A stretch of DNA of 64,000 nucleotides, taken from contig NZ_BSOW01000030.1 of NCBI RefSeq assembly GCF_030160715.1, positions 62,001-126,000 of the forward strand, written 5' to 3'. A program made the position numbers and the translations under genes. Below, piece by piece: positions 42,342 through 51,533 of this stretch (the first letter of the stretch is position 1; each line of letters starts with the position of its first letter). The notes under the pieces were generated by a model. It worked only from the letters and a program-made list of their open reading frames with translations, was not told where the DNA came from and searched no databases. Source of the DNA: Bradyrhizobium iriomotense (GTDB taxonomy: Bacteria; Pseudomonadota; Alphaproteobacteria; Rhizobiales; Xanthobacteraceae).

Positions 42342-42548
42342 ATGATAAACGAGGATTTTGCTGCCATGCGCAGTCATCGTGACCGCATTCATCGTTATCG
42401 CCGTTTACTGAAGACGCAACCAACTGGACTCGAGCATCAGGATCTCGAGCGACGCTTGTGCGAAGAGCGTTGTGCTTTCGACGCCTTAATAGCCAGTAGC
42501 TTTCCACTAGTTTTCAAAATTCCGTGTGTGGCTGACCGGGAGAGATAG
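42342..42548 (+). CDS. Hypothetical small protein, 68 residues
   Basis: MINEDFAAMRSHRDRIHRYRR... is a basic, helical protein with many Arg and His. No domain recognised. GTG 42333 is an alternative start. Small proteins of this style are common in Bradyrhizobium genomes. It lies just before a frameshifted effector gene. Confidence 0.45.
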   Translation: MINEDFAAMRSHRDRIHRYRRLLKTQPTGLEHQDLERRLCEERCAFDALIASSFPLVFKIPCVADRER

Positions 42549-42601
42549 TTGGCCTTTCGACGGTCGCGCCGTCTTAGGTTCTCGGAGGAAAGGAGAGTGC
42601 T

Positions 42602-43156
42602 ATGGACTTTAATCGAATCAACGGTGCCGGGTCCCCAACAATGTCCCCAGGGTCCTACGTCCTTACTCAAGAGGATGCCGAGCTGCTTCGACAGGCATTG
42701 GGGGAATCGTCTTGCTCCGCGGAACTTTTCTCACGGCACCCAACGCGCGCCCAGACAGCTAGCGGACGCGTTGTTCCACATGGGTCTCGCGCCGGATTCG
42801 GACCAGCCGGGGATGCATTACAACATCCGCGGTGAGCGCTACACGAGTGAGTTGGGGCCAGGAGGGCGCACCGACATTCGTCTTACACACTATCCCCGCG
42901 CTCGAAATCAGCAGGTGAATGAAGCCGGGCCGTAGTCTGTCAGGCCATCAGCGGGTCAGCCGGGGCCAGATTTCGGCGACATATCAACCCAAGGAACTAC
43001 GTGCAATGGGCCTCGTTCGCGCTGATGGACGCATTGCGCGATGCGAATCTTATGCCGAGTGCAAACCGCCCCACAATTGTCAACATCAGCCAACGGCCCT
43101 ATCTAGCCGAGTTTGTTGAGGGCGCGGTTCGTCTCACGCCGCGGGCCTCCGAGTAA
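42602..43156 (+). pseudogene. Frameshifted type III effector-like gene
   Basis: ATG 42602, with GGAAAGGAG upstream, opens MDFNRINGAGSP, nearly the same N-terminus as the GH12 effector at 3668. After about 38 residues the coding signal moves to another plus frame (RQLADALFHMGLAPDSDQP to NEAGP, stop at 42935), then to a third (HINPRNYVQWASFALMDALR to the stop at 43156). Read together the pieces make one protein of about 185 residues. Two frameshifts break it. The body does not match a family I know. No tts box was found upstream. Confidence 0.65.
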
Positions 43157-43834
43157 CTGCAGGGGTTTGAATCAGCGCGGTTGGTACCATGAGCGAGTAG
43201 GCTGCTTGAGTTCTCCCTCCGGCCTCTCGCAGAACGGTCCGCGGGTCTTTCGACCCATACCGCTTCCATCAGGCAAACGTGCCGGCTATGCCGAATTGCC
43301 ATTGGACGAGGGCTCGTCCCAGACCGGTCATTGCAGAAAGCCCGCGCCTGATGTTGTGAGTTCTGCATCGTCCACAGTGCATCAGCCAATCATCGACCTA
43401 CCGACACCATGGGAAGTCGGGATGTGCCCGGGCCATCCAGAGGTCAAATGGGATAGTAGAGAGAAGCCTTTAAGCGTTAACCTCCGGGGAGCCTCACTGT
43501 TGCTCACGCTTTGTCGTCAGTGCCTCACCGAGCTGGCCGCGGGAGATCTCGGCGTTACAGCAATCGATCGTCACCTGGGTTCGCGAAAAGACAGCCGACT
43601 TCATGCCAAGTGTCCCGAACAACCGCCGCGAAGCTACAAGCCGGACGGCCTTCGCAATATGCGGTCGGAAACGGTAACGGGTTTAGTACTGACAGGCGTT
43701 GTGGCGTTCGCAAGACCGTTCGCCCTTGCGAGCCGCCGCGGCCAGCTATCTTTCGACCTGTAGAATACTGAGCGTGCCATCGTGCTGCTCGTCGCCCGCG
43801 ACGTCTAGTATGAAATCAGAGGGGGCTCCGGAGG
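43157..43834. other. Stretch without recognisable gene
   Basis: A 216-codon plus frame (43113-43763) is open but has no ribosome site and no protein-like pattern. Nothing else is supported. Confidence 0.35.
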
Positions 43835-44188
43835 TCAAATGCTGTAAGCGAAGTACGAGTCTTCGTTGTGGTCGAACATGTGAACTTCACGACGCTCGAC
43901 TTTCACTGAGAAGTAGGAAGACGTGTCGTGATCAAAGCCGTTGTACGCCCCCGAGCCGTTCGGCATGAGCGTGAAATGCGAATTCTCTCCATGGTGATAG
44001 ACGTTCGCTAACTCGCCACTAACGTAACAATGGCTGATGTAGTCATACCCGCTAACTCTGCCGTTCTGAACGCAGACGCTGATTCTGTTGTAGGCGTTGG
44101 CCTCGTGTTCGTACACCTTGGTGACAAGACGCCCGAGACTGTGAGCCAGAGCGACCGCAGCTGCGGCCGCCCGAATACAGGGTTTCAC
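43835..44188 (-). CDS. Small secreted protein, 117 residues
   Basis: A strong ribosome site (AAGGAGG) precedes ATG 44188. Residues 1-18 (MKPCIRAAAAAVALAHS) form a signal-peptide-like segment. The rest is rich in Tyr, His, Asn, Ser and short beta-like repeats (YISHCYVSG, YHHGENSHFTL, FDHDTSSYFSV, FDHNEDSYFAY), suggesting a small beta-sheet protein. No family is recognised. The tandem-like HxxxSYF pattern is unusual. Confidence 0.6.
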   Translation of the reverse strand: MKPCIRAAAAAVALAHSLGRLVTKVYEHEANAYNRISVCVQNGRVSGYDYISHCYVSGELANVYHHGENSHFTLMPNGSGAYNGFDHDTSSYFSVKVERREVHMFDHNEDSYFAYSI

Positions 44189-44552
44189 ATTGCCTCCTTG
44201 CTGACTGATCGGAGAAACTTGGGGTTAGACGTGGTTTGATGCGCGCCCGAGAGATGCGCCATGTCCACCTCTACGTGGCGTGGCGATTTGTGCCTCAAGA
44301 AGCAAGCAGTATGCCGAACCGCGGCTGAAGCGGCTGCGAGCATTCCGTCCAAGGACCGCTTCTCGAAGAATCTGGCGTCCGGGCCATCATGCGCCGAATC
44401 TTCGACATGGCAGTGATAAGCGCCTGACGTGAGCCGGCGGTCGTCACCTCGCGAATGTGATGAGGATAATCTCTTCCGAAGAGGGCTTGAATCGGACGTT
44501 GCGTCAAGTTGTACCTGGAAGCGAAAGCCCTTTCCAGAAGGCCTCAACCGAA

Positions 44553-45038
44553 ATGACGCGATCCTTCCTTGCTACCATACTATGTTCCATATTCGGTCTG
44601 ATTGGGATGGTCGGAGTCTCGCTTGCTGGCCCAATCGGACGCTACGACTGCGCCATTGTCGCCACATCTCGATATCCAGTGGGTGATCGCAGTGAACACG
44701 ACGTCGTCAGCTTCCAATATACGTGCAACGGCGTCGATGGGGTATTCAAAAATGCCGTGATTACAGCAATATCTGTCGTGGAGCTCAATAACGAGGAGGG
44801 AGCCTTTTTGGCTTCGTTTAGTCTTCACCGCTCGCCCCATGGTTTTGCAGCTGAGCAGCTTTTGGAAGGCATCGGCGACATCGTCGTAGAGGGCGACAAC
44901 GCCGTTGGAATTGAAGCGTACGGTAAGACGTCGTTCAAATTCGCATCCGGTACCCTGGAATGTCTCACAGAGAAGACTGTTAAGTTCACGGCCAAGCCCA
45001 CCGGTTTTGGGCAATTCAGGCTGGAGTTTACGGACTAA
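44553..45038 (+). CDS. Secreted hypothetical protein, 161 residues
   Basis: The start MTRSFLATILCSIFGLIGM begins a clear Sec signal peptide, cleaved near SLAGP (about residue 26). The mature part is beta-rich with three cysteines (YDCAIV, QYTCNG, LECLTE). AGAAGG lies about 11 bases before ATG 44553. The longer open frame upstream would hide the signal and is not used. Function unknown; it is convergent with nothing and has no recognised promoter. Confidence 0.65.
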   Translation: MTRSFLATILCSIFGLIGMVGVSLAGPIGRYDCAIVATSRYPVGDRSEHDVVSFQYTCNGVDGVFKNAVITAISVVELNNEEGAFLASFSLHRSPHGFAAEQLLEGIGDIVVEGDNAVGIEAYGKTSFKFASGTLECLTEKTVKFTAKPTGFGQFRLEFTD

Positions 45039-45996
45039 CCGTTCGTCAACAAAAGCCGCGGGCGCTCACGTGCAAACGGCGCCTTATGTAGCAAAACCTT
45101 CTTGTCCTTCATGATTGGCTAGATCTGTAGGTCGGGACGCAGAATCGCCATACGACAGATGCTTCTACGCTTTGAGCGTGAGCGGCAGGGGTTCAACGGT
45201 GTGTGCGACATCCAATGTTTCTCGCATTGAGCTGCTGGCACGCTACAGGAGTTATGTATATCCGCCGGTGAAGCGACGCCTGTCCACCGCCGTTCCGCGG
45301 AGAAGCTAATTTGCAGCGGTTGAGAGGCAGGCCTTCCAGGGGTGGGCATGTTAACGCCGGCTCAGGTGCAAGGCGTTCATATTCGCGCGCCCTTTAGCCA
45401 TCAAGTGGCCATGGCCGCGTCAAGATCTTTGATCGATCGCTTCGATACGACAACTCCAAAGCGTTCAACCAGCACGTCGAGTGCAACTGGAAACGCCCGC
45501 ACGGTGCCTTGCCCGAGGACGGGGCGCCTTTTGGCGCGACCAATCAGGTCCAATTCGCCCAAGAGAGAACGAATGCGGCGGTCTGAGGAGCTTGGTTAGA
45601 TGCTGTGGAGCGTTACTCGCTTCTGCGTATCGAACAAGCTGAATCGAAGAAAGAATGCAGGTCGGAACCTCCGACAATTAGCTGACTGATCTCGCTGAAT
45701 CGCATTAATAGCCGACCGATGCGCGATGGCTCCTTCGGCGCAACATGCCGTACCAGAACTTGAACCATGTCCGTTCGAGCGCACGTCACTTGCGAGATCC
45801 GCGCGGATCCTTCTGTTCGACGTCGTGCGTCCGGCTGTCCGACCGCAAACGTGCCAATGTCAACAAGTTAGCAAGTTGTCGGCAGACTGTGCCGGAAAGG
45901 CAACACGCGTGTTCGTGTTTGCCACTGGCCCAAATCCTGCACCGCACAAAAAGAGCGACGTTGGGGCTTACGAAACGGAGGCCTATTTGAAACTCT
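45039..45996. other. Nearly 1 kb of low-content DNA
   Basis: Several short frames lacking ribosome sites and family patterns. Probably decayed sequence. Confidence 0.35.
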
Positions 45997-46212
45997 ATGT
46001 ATCAAAGCGTCGATGCCGACGCGGCTCCACTGCTGGTGAACAATGGCGGCAATTCGCCCAAGAGGCTGGACGGCGCAAAGCTGATGGCCCCCATGACTTC
46101 AGCAGAGGCCTCGATGACGTGGTTCGAGATCAATTGGCTGGCGCCGATCTGGGTCGCGCAAGTACTCTTTCGCGAGCTGAGGACCGTCATTCCGTCCTTG
46201 ATCGTTTGCTAG
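45997..46212 (+). pseudogene. Fragment of an SDR gene related to fixR
   Basis: A 71-codon frame contains PLLVNNGGNSPKRLDGAKL and WFEINWLAPIWVAQVLFREL, which parallels the middle of the FixR protein encoded at 9291 (ALVNNAGISPKAPDGGRL and VFHVNLVAPILLAQGLFEEL). The NAD-binding start and the Tyr-Lys active site are missing, so it is a remnant of a second fixR-like gene. Confidence 0.7.
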
Positions 46213-46286
46213 CGGGCGTACCGATTTGGCGTCGCCGGCGATCCGGCTCGCGGTGATGCGGGGCGTTGCGGGCTCGGGAGATCTCG

Positions 46287-47612
46287 ATGGTCGATCAATT
46301 GGATTTGGCATCATTCAAGCTGCATCCCGAGCGGGAGGCAGTACTCGGGGAAGTGCATGCACGCCCGTTTACCGGTCTAGTTTCGTCTCTCGGCATGGTG
46401 CGCTTCGTGTTTCTCGCAAAGGGCGACGACGCCGCAAGCGATCGCCGCCGGTTTATCGATTTCTGTCGGGAGCACAAGGTGACCCCGCCCGAGCCGTCCG
46501 CTAAACATCATCAGATCGGAGTCGGGCCAGTGGTGCTACGCTGGGAGCAGCATGCCGAATTTGCAACGTTCACTTGGATCTGGAGCACCGCGAACGGTCC
46601 AGCCGCCCGCCAATTTGGCGACGTCCGTGCCTCCGCTCAATCATTAATCCGTGGACTATCGCAAGCTGGAGAATTGCTCGCCGCGATCAAGTTAGAGGCA
46701 GAGCGGGGCGCCTGTCCGGTCGAGCGGGCCGAGCAGATTTTTGACAAAAGTAGCCTCGCGATGGTTAACGTCAAGGGCGGGGCAGGCGTTGTAGCCTCCG
46801 ATTTTCGCGCTGACGATAAAGGTTTCACGAGAATTCTGGTCTACGACCGCGGACTGACGCCGCACGATCTCGGCGCGCTGGTGCAACGTCTGTTAGAAAT
46901 CGAGACCTATCGCTCCCTAGCGCTGCTCGGTCTATCAACTGCGCTCGAGCTGGCGCCATCGGTCGATCAAATCGATCGTCGCCTCGTAGAGGTGCTCGAA
47001 GAGATGCAGGGCGCGGAAGGGCTAAAAGTCAACAACCATCTCCTTGAGGAACTGACAGCGCTGGCAGTCTCGTTCGAAAGAGACGTGGCCGGCAGTTTGT
47101 TCCGTTTCGGTGCCAGCCGAGCATACAACGAGCTGGTGCAATCGCGATTGTCGATCGTTGAAGGCGAGGGTGTCGCGGATTATCCGACTTGGTCGTCCTT
47201 CCTGGCGCGCCGTATGGCGCCTGCGATACGAACCTGTGCGACGATGGAGGAGCGTCAGGCAAATTTATCGGACAAGCTGGCACGCGCCGCGGATCTGCTA
47301 CGAACACGCGTGGATGTCGAAATCGAGCAACAGAATCGCGACCTTTTGCGATCGATCAACGAACGATCGAGGCAGCAGCTTCGCCTGCAGTCCACGGTCG
47401 AGGGATTGTCGGTCGGGGCCATTGGATACTATGTGGTCAGCCTGTTCGGCTATCTCGCCAAAGGCGCCCACGATGTTGGACTGCACGTAGAGCCGGCGTC
47501 CGTAACCGCGGCTTTCGTGCCGATCGCCGTCGGCGTGATCTGGCTGGTTAGTTACAATGTTCGGAAACGACACCTTAAGCCAGAGGACGCATCGTCCAGG
47601 GCTCGCGAGTAG
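46287..47612 (+). CDS. DUF3422 family membrane-anchored protein
   Basis: A 441-residue protein of the DUF3422 family: LHPEREAVLGEVHARPF at the start and a long middle helical region. Two membrane segments lie near the C-terminus (VGAIGYYVVSLFGYLAKG and AAFVPIAVGVIWLVSYNV), so the bulk is cytoplasmic. ATG 46287 follows GGGAGA. Function unknown. The gene looks intact amid decayed DNA, which suggests it is maintained. Confidence 0.85.
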   Translation: MVDQLDLASFKLHPEREAVLGEVHARPFTGLVSSLGMVRFVFLAKGDDAASDRRRFIDFCREHKVTPPEPSAKHHQIGVGPVVLRWEQHAEFATFTWIWSTANGPAARQFGDVRASAQSLIRGLSQAGELLAAIKLEAERGACPVERAEQIFDKSSLAMVNVKGGAGVVASDFRADDKGFTRILVYDRGLTPHDLGALVQRLLEIETYRSLALLGLSTALELAPSVDQIDRRLVEVLEEMQGAEGLKVNNHLLEELTALAVSFERDVAGSLFRFGASRAYNELVQSRLSIVEGEGVADYPTWSSFLARRMAPAIRTCATMEERQANLSDKLARAADLLRTRVDVEIEQQNRDLLRSINERSRQQLRLQSTVEGLSVGAIGYYVVSLFGYLAKGAHDVGLHVEPASVTAAFVPIAVGVIWLVSYNVRKRHLKPEDASSRARE

Positions 47613-48017
47613 AGTTTCCTGAGACAACATCGATCGCGCGGTCCTGCAGCTTGGGCGAGGTCGGCGACGGAATATTCTACGGTCGCGGCCACCTTGCGTG
47701 CTAGCTTTGCGAAGGACGATAGGTTTGGTGGGCTAAATTAATGCTCATGAGAGGGCGTCCTCTGGTCGCTTGTTGAAAAGCGAACGATTGGCGGACTAAG
47801 TGGCGTGAGTTTCTCGATCGCCAGACAACGCTGGATTCGATAGTTCGATAGCGCCGAACAGATGTGGGACAACCGAGCCGGAGATTTCGTCGTAGCGGTC
47901 TTGATGAAGGTTTTGTTCTGGGCGCTGGGCCAAGCGTATGCAGGCTGTGGCGATAAGCAATGCGGGCGCTTTCGATCGGGTCCCGATAAGAAAGCTTGCC
48001 TAAATGATGCCTCCGTC
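47613..48017. other. Spacer after the DUF3422 gene
   Basis: No supported gene. Confidence 0.35.
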
Positions 48018-48033
48018 TGGCACGCTGCTTGCT
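48018..48033 (+). promoter_or_regulatory. Orphan sigma54 promoter
   Basis: TGGCAC-N5-TTGCT is a perfect consensus, yet no recognised gene follows before hupS, 590 bases downstream. The next 120 bases contain GC-rich inverted repeats and a 34-codon frame (48063-48167). Confidence 0.6.
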
Positions 48034-48467
48034 CTGCCAAACACAACATCACCAGGCCCCCCATGGTGGTGTTGGGGCGGACTCGGCGCATCCCAGGTCC
48101 AGGCGTCGGGGCCGCCCCGCTGCGCATGTTCGGGTATAGGCGGAGATACACGTCTGCACAGCGCTAATGTTGATTACGCCACATCTCAGACAATTTTGAC
48201 AGAGATTCGACCCACACAAAGCCGATACCGTTCCGTTCACATCGGCAAGCCAGGGTGTCATTTAGAACGTCACTGCTTTCTGTAAAAGGCGCCTGAAGTC
48301 CCGTTCCATGGCGCATGCCAAGCCGCCGATTTGGAGCAGACCCAGCAAGGGACGTGAAGGAAAGTCGCCATTCATGGCTGATCGCGTAGTTTCCCCGCGC
48401 TAAGTTATCCTTATCGTCTGCATGAACCAATGTTGGGATCGGCCGATTGCCATTCGCTGTGCTCGTT

Positions 48468-48511
48468 TGTCGTGATTCCGACGTCGTCGTGCGCCTGTTT
48501 GGTCGACCAAA
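48468..48511 (+). promoter_or_regulatory. NifA-like site and 14-bp palindrome upstream of hupS
   Basis: TGT-N10-ACG (48468-48483) differs from the NifA site by one base. A perfect palindrome TTTGGTCGACCAAA (48498-48511) lies between it and the promoter and may bind HoxA or another activator. Confidence 0.5.
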
Positions 48512-48558
48512 ATCCTAACAAACGGGAACGTCTTCAGTTCGCGCATACCCGGCGCCAT

Positions 48559-48574
48559 TGGCCTGCTTCTTGCT
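48559..48574 (+). promoter_or_regulatory. Sigma54 promoter of hupSL
   Basis: TGGCCT-N5-TTGCT, GG-N10-GC, 49 bases before the hupS start. RpoN-dependent hup transcription is known in rhizobia. Confidence 0.82.
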
Positions 48575-48623
48575 GTTCGCTTCATCGATAACTCATCAAT
48601 CGGCCCAATAGCTGGGGAGGCTC

Positions 48624-49715
48624 ATGGGAGCAGCGACGGAAACGTTTTATGGCGTGATCAGACGACAGGGTATCACCCGTCGAAACTTTCATAAATTCTG
48701 CAGCCTGACCGCGACGAGCCTCGGGCTTGGGCCGCTGGCGGCGAGCCGCATCGCAAATGCGCTTGAAACAAAGCCGCGCATACCGGTGATCTGGATGCAC
48801 GGGCTCGAATGCACCTGCTGCTCGGAGAGCTTTATCCGCTCAGCCCATCCCTTGATGAAGGATATCGTGCTATCGATGATCTCGCTTGACTATGACGATA
48901 CCATCATGGCCGCTGCTGGCCATCAAGCGGAAGCGATTCTCGAAGAGACCCGTGCCAAGTATAAGGGTCAGTATGTACTCGCGGTCGAGGGCAATCCGCC
49001 GCTGAACGAGGGCGGCATGTTTTGCATTCACGCCGGCAAGCCATTCGTCGAGAAGTTGAAGATGATGGCCGAGGACGCGATGGCGGTCATCGCCTGGGGC
49101 TCCTGCGCTGCATGGGGCTGCGTTCAGGCGGCAAGGCCCAATCCGACGCAGGCTACGCCCATCGACAAGGTCATCACCAACAAGCCTATCATCAAGGTGC
49201 CGGGTTGCCCGCCGATCGCGGAAGTGATGACGGGCGTAGTGACCTTCATCACCACCTTTGGCAAGCCCCCTGAACTCGACCGGCAGGGCCGGCCGAAGAT
49301 GTTCTACTCGCAGCGCATTCACGACAAATGCTACCGACGGGCGCATTTCGACGCAGGCCAATTCGTCGAGGAATGGGACGATGAGGCGGCGCGCAAAGGA
49401 TATTGCCTCTACAAGATGGGCTGCAAGGGGCCGACGACATACAACGCCTGTTCGTCAGTGCGCTGGAACGGCGGCGTCTCTTTTCCGATCCAGTCGGGCC
49501 ACGGCTGCATCGGCTGCTCAGAAGATGGCTTCTGGGACAAGGGCTCGTTCTACGACCGCCTCACCAACATCAAGCAATTTGGTATCGAGAAAAATGCGGA
49601 CCAGATCGGTATGGTGGCGGCTGGCGCCGTCGGCGCAGGGATCGGCGTACATGCGGCGGTGACGGCCCTCAAGCGCTACGCCGGTAAACGCGATGATGCG
49701 AACCGGCGTCACTGA
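48624..49715 (+). CDS. hupS: Uptake [NiFe]-hydrogenase small subunit
   Basis: A 363-residue periplasm-facing subunit carrying three Fe-S clusters that conduct electrons from H2. It has a Tat signal (TRRNFHKFC, about residues 1-48), proximal cluster cysteines beginning at GLECTCCSE, and a C-terminal membrane helix (GMVAAGAVGAGIGVHAAVTA). GGGGAGG precedes ATG 48624. Hup recovers H2 released by nitrogenase. Confidence 0.97.
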   Translation: MGAATETFYGVIRRQGITRRNFHKFCSLTATSLGLGPLAASRIANALETKPRIPVIWMHGLECTCCSESFIRSAHPLMKDIVLSMISLDYDDTIMAAAGHQAEAILEETRAKYKGQYVLAVEGNPPLNEGGMFCIHAGKPFVEKLKMMAEDAMAVIAWGSCAAWGCVQAARPNPTQATPIDKVITNKPIIKVPGCPPIAEVMTGVVTFITTFGKPPELDRQGRPKMFYSQRIHDKCYRRAHFDAGQFVEEWDDEAARKGYCLYKMGCKGPTTYNACSSVRWNGGVSFPIQSGHGCIGCSEDGFWDKGSFYDRLTNIKQFGIEKNADQIGMVAAGAVGAGIGVHAAVTALKRYAGKRDDANRRH

Positions 49716-49736
49716 GTGTTTTGAGGTAAGGCAAAA

Positions 49737-51518
49737 GTGGAACTCCACGGATCCCAGGGATTCAAGCCCGGCAAGCGCATCGTGGTCGACCCGGTAACCC
49801 GGATCGAAGGTCACATGCGGGTCGAGGTCAATGTCGACTCCAACAACGTGATCCGCAACGCGGTCTCGTCGGGCACGATGTGGCGGGGCATCGAAATCAT
49901 CCTGAACGGCCGCGATCCGCGCGACGCTTGGGCCTTCACCGAGCGGATCTGCGGCGTCTGCACCGGAACGCATGCGCTCACCTCGGTCCGTGCGGTTGAG
50001 AACGCGCTGAGCATCGCCATTCCGGAGAATGCCAACTCGATCCGAAACATCATGCAGCTGTGCCTCCAGGTGCATGATCATCTCGTGCATTTCTATCACC
50101 TGCACGCGCTCGACTGGGTCGATGTGATGTCGGCATTGAAGGCCGATCCAAAGGCGACCTCTGCGCTGGCGCAATCGATCTCGTCCTGGCCGTTGTCCTC
50201 TCCCGGCTACTTCAAAGACCTCCAGATCCGGCTGACAAAGTTCGTCGAGTCCGGTCAGCTCGGTCCGTTCAAGTCCGGCTATTGGGGGCATGCCGCCTAC
50301 AAGCTGCCGCCGGAGGCGAACCTGATGGCAGTCGCGCACTATCTGGAAGCGCTCGATTTCCAGAAGGACATCGTCAAGATCCACGCCATATATGGCGGCA
50401 AGAATCCACATCCCAACTGGCTGGTGGGCGGGGTATCCTGCGCGATCAATGTCGATGGCACCGGCGCGGTCGGCGCCATCAACATGGAGCGGCTGAACCT
50501 CGTCTCGTCCGTCATCGATCGCTGCATCGAGTTCACCGAAAAGGTCTACCTGCCCGACATCGTCACGATTGGCTCCTTCTACAAGAACTGGCTCTATGGC
50601 GGCGGGCTCTCTGGCAAGAACGTCATGGCCTATGGCGACATTCCGGAGAACGCCAACGACTATTCTGCGAAGAACCTGAAACTGCCGCGCGGTGTGATCA
50701 TCAACGGCAATCTCAACGAGGTGCTGCCGCTCGACCATGCCGATCCCGAGCAGATACAGGAGTTTGTCAGTCACTCCTGGTATAAATATGACGATGAGTC
50801 TAAGGGCCGACATCCCTGGGACGGCATCACCGAACCGAACTACTTGCTCGGTCCCAATGCCAAGGGCACCAAGACCGACATCAAGGAGCTCGACGAAGGC
50901 GGCAAGTATTCCTGGATCAAGGCTCCGCGGTGGCGCGGAAATGCCGTCGAGGTCGGGCCGCTCGCCCGCTACATCGTGGGCTGCGCGCAGAACAAGCCCG
51001 AATTCAAGGAGCCGACCGAAAAGCTGCTTAAGACGCTCGGCCTGCCGGCCACCGCATTGTTTTCCACTCTCGGCCGCACCGCGGCACGCGCGCTGGAATG
51101 CGAATGGGCGGCCAACCAGATGCGCTATTTTCAGGACAAGCTGGTGGCACGCATCAAGGCGGGCGACTCTTCAACTGCCAATATCGACAAATGGGAGCCG
51201 GAGAGCTGGCCGAAGGAAGCCAGGGGCTATGGTTTCACCGAGGCGCCGCGTGGCGCGCTCGCGCACTGGATCAAGATCAAGGAGATGAAGATCGACAACT
51301 ACCAGTGCGTGGTGCCGACCACCTGGAACGGATCGCCACGGGATCCCAAGGGCAACATCGGCGCCTTTGAAGCTGCGCTGATGGATACGCCGATGGCGGC
51401 GCCGGAACAGCCCCTGGAGATCCTACGTACGATCCACTCCTTCGATCCCTGCCTTGCGTGCTCGACCCACGTGATGAGCCCGGACGGTCAGGAAATGGCA
51501 GCCGTCAGAGTCAGGTAA
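49737..51518 (+). CDS. hupL: Uptake [NiFe]-hydrogenase large subunit
   Basis: A 593-residue catalytic subunit. Both nickel-binding motifs are present: RICGVCTGTH near residue 78 and DPCLACSTH near the C-terminus, followed by the VMSPDG... tail that the maturation protease removes after His. The start is GTG 49737 with GAGGTAAGG upstream, 21 bases after hupS. The gene appears intact, so the structural enzyme could still be made if the maturation genes work. Confidence 0.97.
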   Translation: MELHGSQGFKPGKRIVVDPVTRIEGHMRVEVNVDSNNVIRNAVSSGTMWRGIEIILNGRDPRDAWAFTERICGVCTGTHALTSVRAVENALSIAIPENANSIRNIMQLCLQVHDHLVHFYHLHALDWVDVMSALKADPKATSALAQSISSWPLSSPGYFKDLQIRLTKFVESGQLGPFKSGYWGHAAYKLPPEANLMAVAHYLEALDFQKDIVKIHAIYGGKNPHPNWLVGGVSCAINVDGTGAVGAINMERLNLVSSVIDRCIEFTEKVYLPDIVTIGSFYKNWLYGGGLSGKNVMAYGDIPENANDYSAKNLKLPRGVIINGNLNEVLPLDHADPEQIQEFVSHSWYKYDDESKGRHPWDGITEPNYLLGPNAKGTKTDIKELDEGGKYSWIKAPRWRGNAVEVGPLARYIVGCAQNKPEFKEPTEKLLKTLGLPATALFSTLGRTAARALECEWAANQMRYFQDKLVARIKAGDSSTANIDKWEPESWPKEARGYGFTEAPRGALAHWIKIKEMKIDNYQCVVPTTWNGSPRDPKGNIGAFEAALMDTPMAAPEQPLEILRTIHSFDPCLACSTHVMSPDGQEMAAVRVR

Positions 51519-51533
51519 AGAGGCAGGAACGTC

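Noticed and set aside
47738..48151. 137-codon minus frame as a transposase
   Set aside because: No DDE or HTH motif could be recognised; left unannotated.
49518..50813. 431-codon minus frame opposite hupS/hupL
   Set aside because: Antisense shadow; both sense genes are well supported.
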